Position numbers and translations under genes: made by a program
Notes under the pieces: model-generated
What the model was told of the DNA's origin: nothing
What the model saw: the letters and a program-made list of their open reading frames with translations, nothing else
The model's database searches: none
Assembly (NCBI GenBank): GCA_947446635.1
Contig: CANFHF010000002.1
Location: 124,001-188,000, forward strand
DNA: 64,000 nt
Direction of reading: 5' to 3'
Origin: Flavobacteriaceae bacterium
Lineage (GTDB): Bacteria; Bacteroidota; Bacteroidia; Flavobacteriales; Flavobacteriaceae
Shown: piece after piece, positions 62,550 to 64,000 of the stretch
Layout of the letters: each line of letters opens with the position of its first letter
Position numbering within the stretch: the first letter of the stretch is position 1

Positions 62550-63635
62550 ATGAACATAATAGACAAATACATCTTAAAAAAATATTTATCCACTTTTGCG
62601 GTAATGTTACTATTGTTTGCGCCAATCGGTATTATTATTGATATTTCGGAAAAAATAGATTTTATGTTGGAACAAGAAATTCCATTTGTTGACATTGCTA
62701 TTTATTATTATAATTTTACCATATATTTTACTAATTTATTATTCCCCATATTTTTGTTTTTATCTGTCATTTGGTTCACCTCAAAAATGGCAAATAACAC
62801 TGAAATTATTGCGATATTAAGTTCTGGAATTTCATTTTCTAGGTTTATGAGGCCCTACTTAATAGGAGCCGCAATTGTTTCTGTATTTGTTTTATTAATG
62901 GGTTTTTTTATTGTTCCAAAATCGAGTGAAGGATTTAATAATTTTCGGTATACTTATCTTAGAACAGGGGGGAAAGAACAGATTAGAGGGGACGATACTG
63001 ACGTGTATCGTCAAATAAGTAATGATGAATTTATTTACGTCAATAGCTTTAACACGGAATCAAAAGTAGGTTTTAACTTCAGTCTTGAGAAGTTTAAAAA
63101 GAACAAATTAGTATATAAAATTACAGCGAGCAGAATTAAATGGAATCCAAAATACAGAACCTATACGATGTATAATTATACAAAAAGAACGATTGGGGAT
63201 TTAGAGGATAAAATTGAAAAAGAGGATAAAAAAGATGCTGTTTTTAGTTTTGATTTAGAAGATTTGACCCCTGTGGTATATATAGCTGAAACATTGACTC
63301 TAGGCAAATTGAATCGTTTTATAGATAAAGAAAAAAGCCGAGGATCATCAAATATCAACGTGTATTTGGTGGTTTTATATAAAAAATACAGTATTCCAGT
63401 TTCGGCCTTTATTCTTACCATTATAGCTGTTGCAGTTTCATCAATGAAACGAAGAGGAGGTATGGGATTCAGTTTAGCCATAGGAATAGCATTGGCTTTT
63501 GCCTTTGTTTTTTTTGACAAAATATTTGGAACCTTGGCTGAAAAGTCTAGTGTTTCACCTTTATTAGCCGTTTGGTTTCCGAATATAGTTTTTGGAATAT
63601 TAGCTATTTACTTACTGCGAAATGCGAAACGATAA
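62550..63635 (+). CDS. LptF/LptG family permease
   Basis: This 361-residue protein of the YjgP/YjgQ family is half of the LptFG membrane unit, which with the ATPase LptB extracts lipopolysaccharide from the inner membrane. Membrane helices lie near 15-32, 55-75 and 97-117, then a periplasmic jellyroll-type domain (about 125-270), then three C-terminal helices with YSIPVSAFILTIIAVAVS. KYILKKYLSTF at 6-16 is the usual N-terminus. It follows tgt by 57 bases and overlaps the EamA-type gene by 14 bases. It resembles LptG slightly more than LptF, but I do not separate them. Confidence 0.88.
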   Translation: MNIIDKYILKKYLSTFAVMLLLFAPIGIIIDISEKIDFMLEQEIPFVDIAIYYYNFTIYFTNLLFPIFLFLSVIWFTSKMANNTEIIAILSSGISFSRFMRPYLIGAAIVSVFVLLMGFFIVPKSSEGFNNFRYTYLRTGGKEQIRGDDTDVYRQISNDEFIYVNSFNTESKVGFNFSLEKFKKNKLVYKITASRIKWNPKYRTYTMYNYTKRTIGDLEDKIEKEDKKDAVFSFDLEDLTPVVYIAETLTLGKLNRFIDKEKSRGSSNINVYLVVLYKKYSIPVSAFILTIIAVAVSSMKRRGGMGFSLAIGIALAFAFVFFDKIFGTLAEKSSVSPLLAVWFPNIVFGILAIYLLRNAKR

Positions 63636-64000
63636 ACTCCAATCCTATTTAAACCTTCATTTAATTGTTTTTATTTGGGGATTCACGGCAGTTTTAGGGG
63701 CCTTGATTTCAATCAAAGCAGGTGTTTTAGTTTGGTACCGAATGTTGTTTGCGGGTATTTTTATATTTCTCTTTATTATATTCAAAAAGATTTCATTTAA
63801 AATTCCACTAAAGGAGTTTTTTAAACTGATTTTTGTGGGATTATTGATTGCGGTTCATTGGGTGTTTTTTTTTAAGGCCATCCATATTTCTAATGTTTCA
63901 ATTACTTTGTTGGTATTTTCGCTAGGCGCTTTCTTCGCATCTGTACTTGAACCACTCTTTTATAGACGAAAGATGCTTTGGCACGAAGTGTTCTTCGGGC
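63622..64000 (+). CDS. EamA/DMT family transporter, 3' end cut by window
   Basis: An open frame runs from the ATG at 63622 to the window end (126 codons). It begins MRNDKLQSYLNLHLIVFIWG, then FTAVLGALISIKAGVLVWYR, the typical first helix and loop of EamA (drug/metabolite superfamily) transporters, with WYRMLFAGIF, GLLIAVHWVFFFKAI and SITLLVFSLGAFFASVLEPL as further helices. The start overlaps the end of the LptF/LptG gene by 14 bases. These proteins have ten helices in two repeats; about four are visible. The substrate is not predictable. Confidence 0.85.
   Translation, partial: MRNDKLQSYLNLHLIVFIWGFTAVLGALISIKAGVLVWYRMLFAGIFIFLFIIFKKISFKIPLKEFFKLIFVGLLIAVHWVFFFKAIHISNVSITLLVFSLGAFFASVLEPLFYRRKMLWHEVFFG

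Noticed and set aside
63176..63520. 114-codon minus-strand frame in the LptF/LptG gene
   Set aside because: It overlaps a complete conserved gene and the translation shows no family features.

Overview
The window reads as chromosomal DNA of a Flavobacterium-like member of the Bacteroidota. The DNA is very AT-rich and ribosome-binding sites are weak or absent. Several spacers carry a TAnnTTTG box, the -7 element of this phylum. Lineage-typical proteins are present: a PorV/PorQ-type outer-membrane protein, a DoxX/BT_3928-type membrane protein, a DUF1599 protein, a DUF4105 (Lnb-type) protein and a short Wza. Genus-level assignment is inference. No tRNA, rRNA, CRISPR array, transposase or integrase was recognised.

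About 57 of the 64 kb is a surface-polysaccharide locus. Region A (1-7.4 kb) holds glycosyltransferases, starting with one cut by the window edge. Region B (7.6-12.5 kb) is a tandemly duplicated O-acylation module: two near-identical MBOAT membrane acyltransferases, each followed by a different SGNH-type anchored protein. Region C (12.6-25.4 kb) holds a UDP-glucuronate epimerase-like protein, a GT4, a GNAT protein, a candidate polymerase, a NodB-type deacetylase and a Pgl-like set. That set comprises a PglA-like GT4, a PglC-like phosphoglycosyl transferase, a PglD-like acetyltransferase, a second phosphoglycosyl transferase, a PglE-like aminotransferase, RfbA and a PglF-like 4,6-dehydratase. 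It could make and load a diacetamido-trideoxyhexose (bacillosamine-type) onto undecaprenyl phosphate. Region D (25.5-29.6 kb) is the export and length-control module: Wza, a Wzc tyrosine kinase and, convergent with them, a PHP tyrosine phosphatase.

Region E (29.7-35.9 kb) holds an ABC exporter whose permease (Wzm) and ATPase (Wzt, with a C-terminal extension) are separated by DUF1599, BT_3928-type and folP genes. An FkbM methyltransferase follows wzt. Region F (36.0-56.3 kb) is a closely packed plus-strand series of GT2, GT4 and exostosin-like transferases. It contains a nonulosonate module, with a CMP-nonulosonate synthetase fused to a KdsC-like phosphatase and a short NeuB, and ends with an O-antigen polymerase/ligase-type protein. 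A third phosphoglycosyl transferase follows at 56.5 kb. No Wzx flippase was found.

Region G (57.9-64 kb) is ordinary chromosome: DUF4105 and PorV/PorQ-like genes on the minus strand, then pssA, tgt, an LptF/LptG permease and the start of an EamA transporter.

The locus appears to combine three ways to start a glycan, two candidate polymerases, one ABC exporter and one Wza/Wzc machine, so it probably builds more than one surface glycan. The most distinctive points are the duplicated O-acylation module with a gene-conversion-like mosaic, the nonulosonate module beside an unassigned transferase, the split ABC exporter, and a Tgt without the canonical zinc cysteines.
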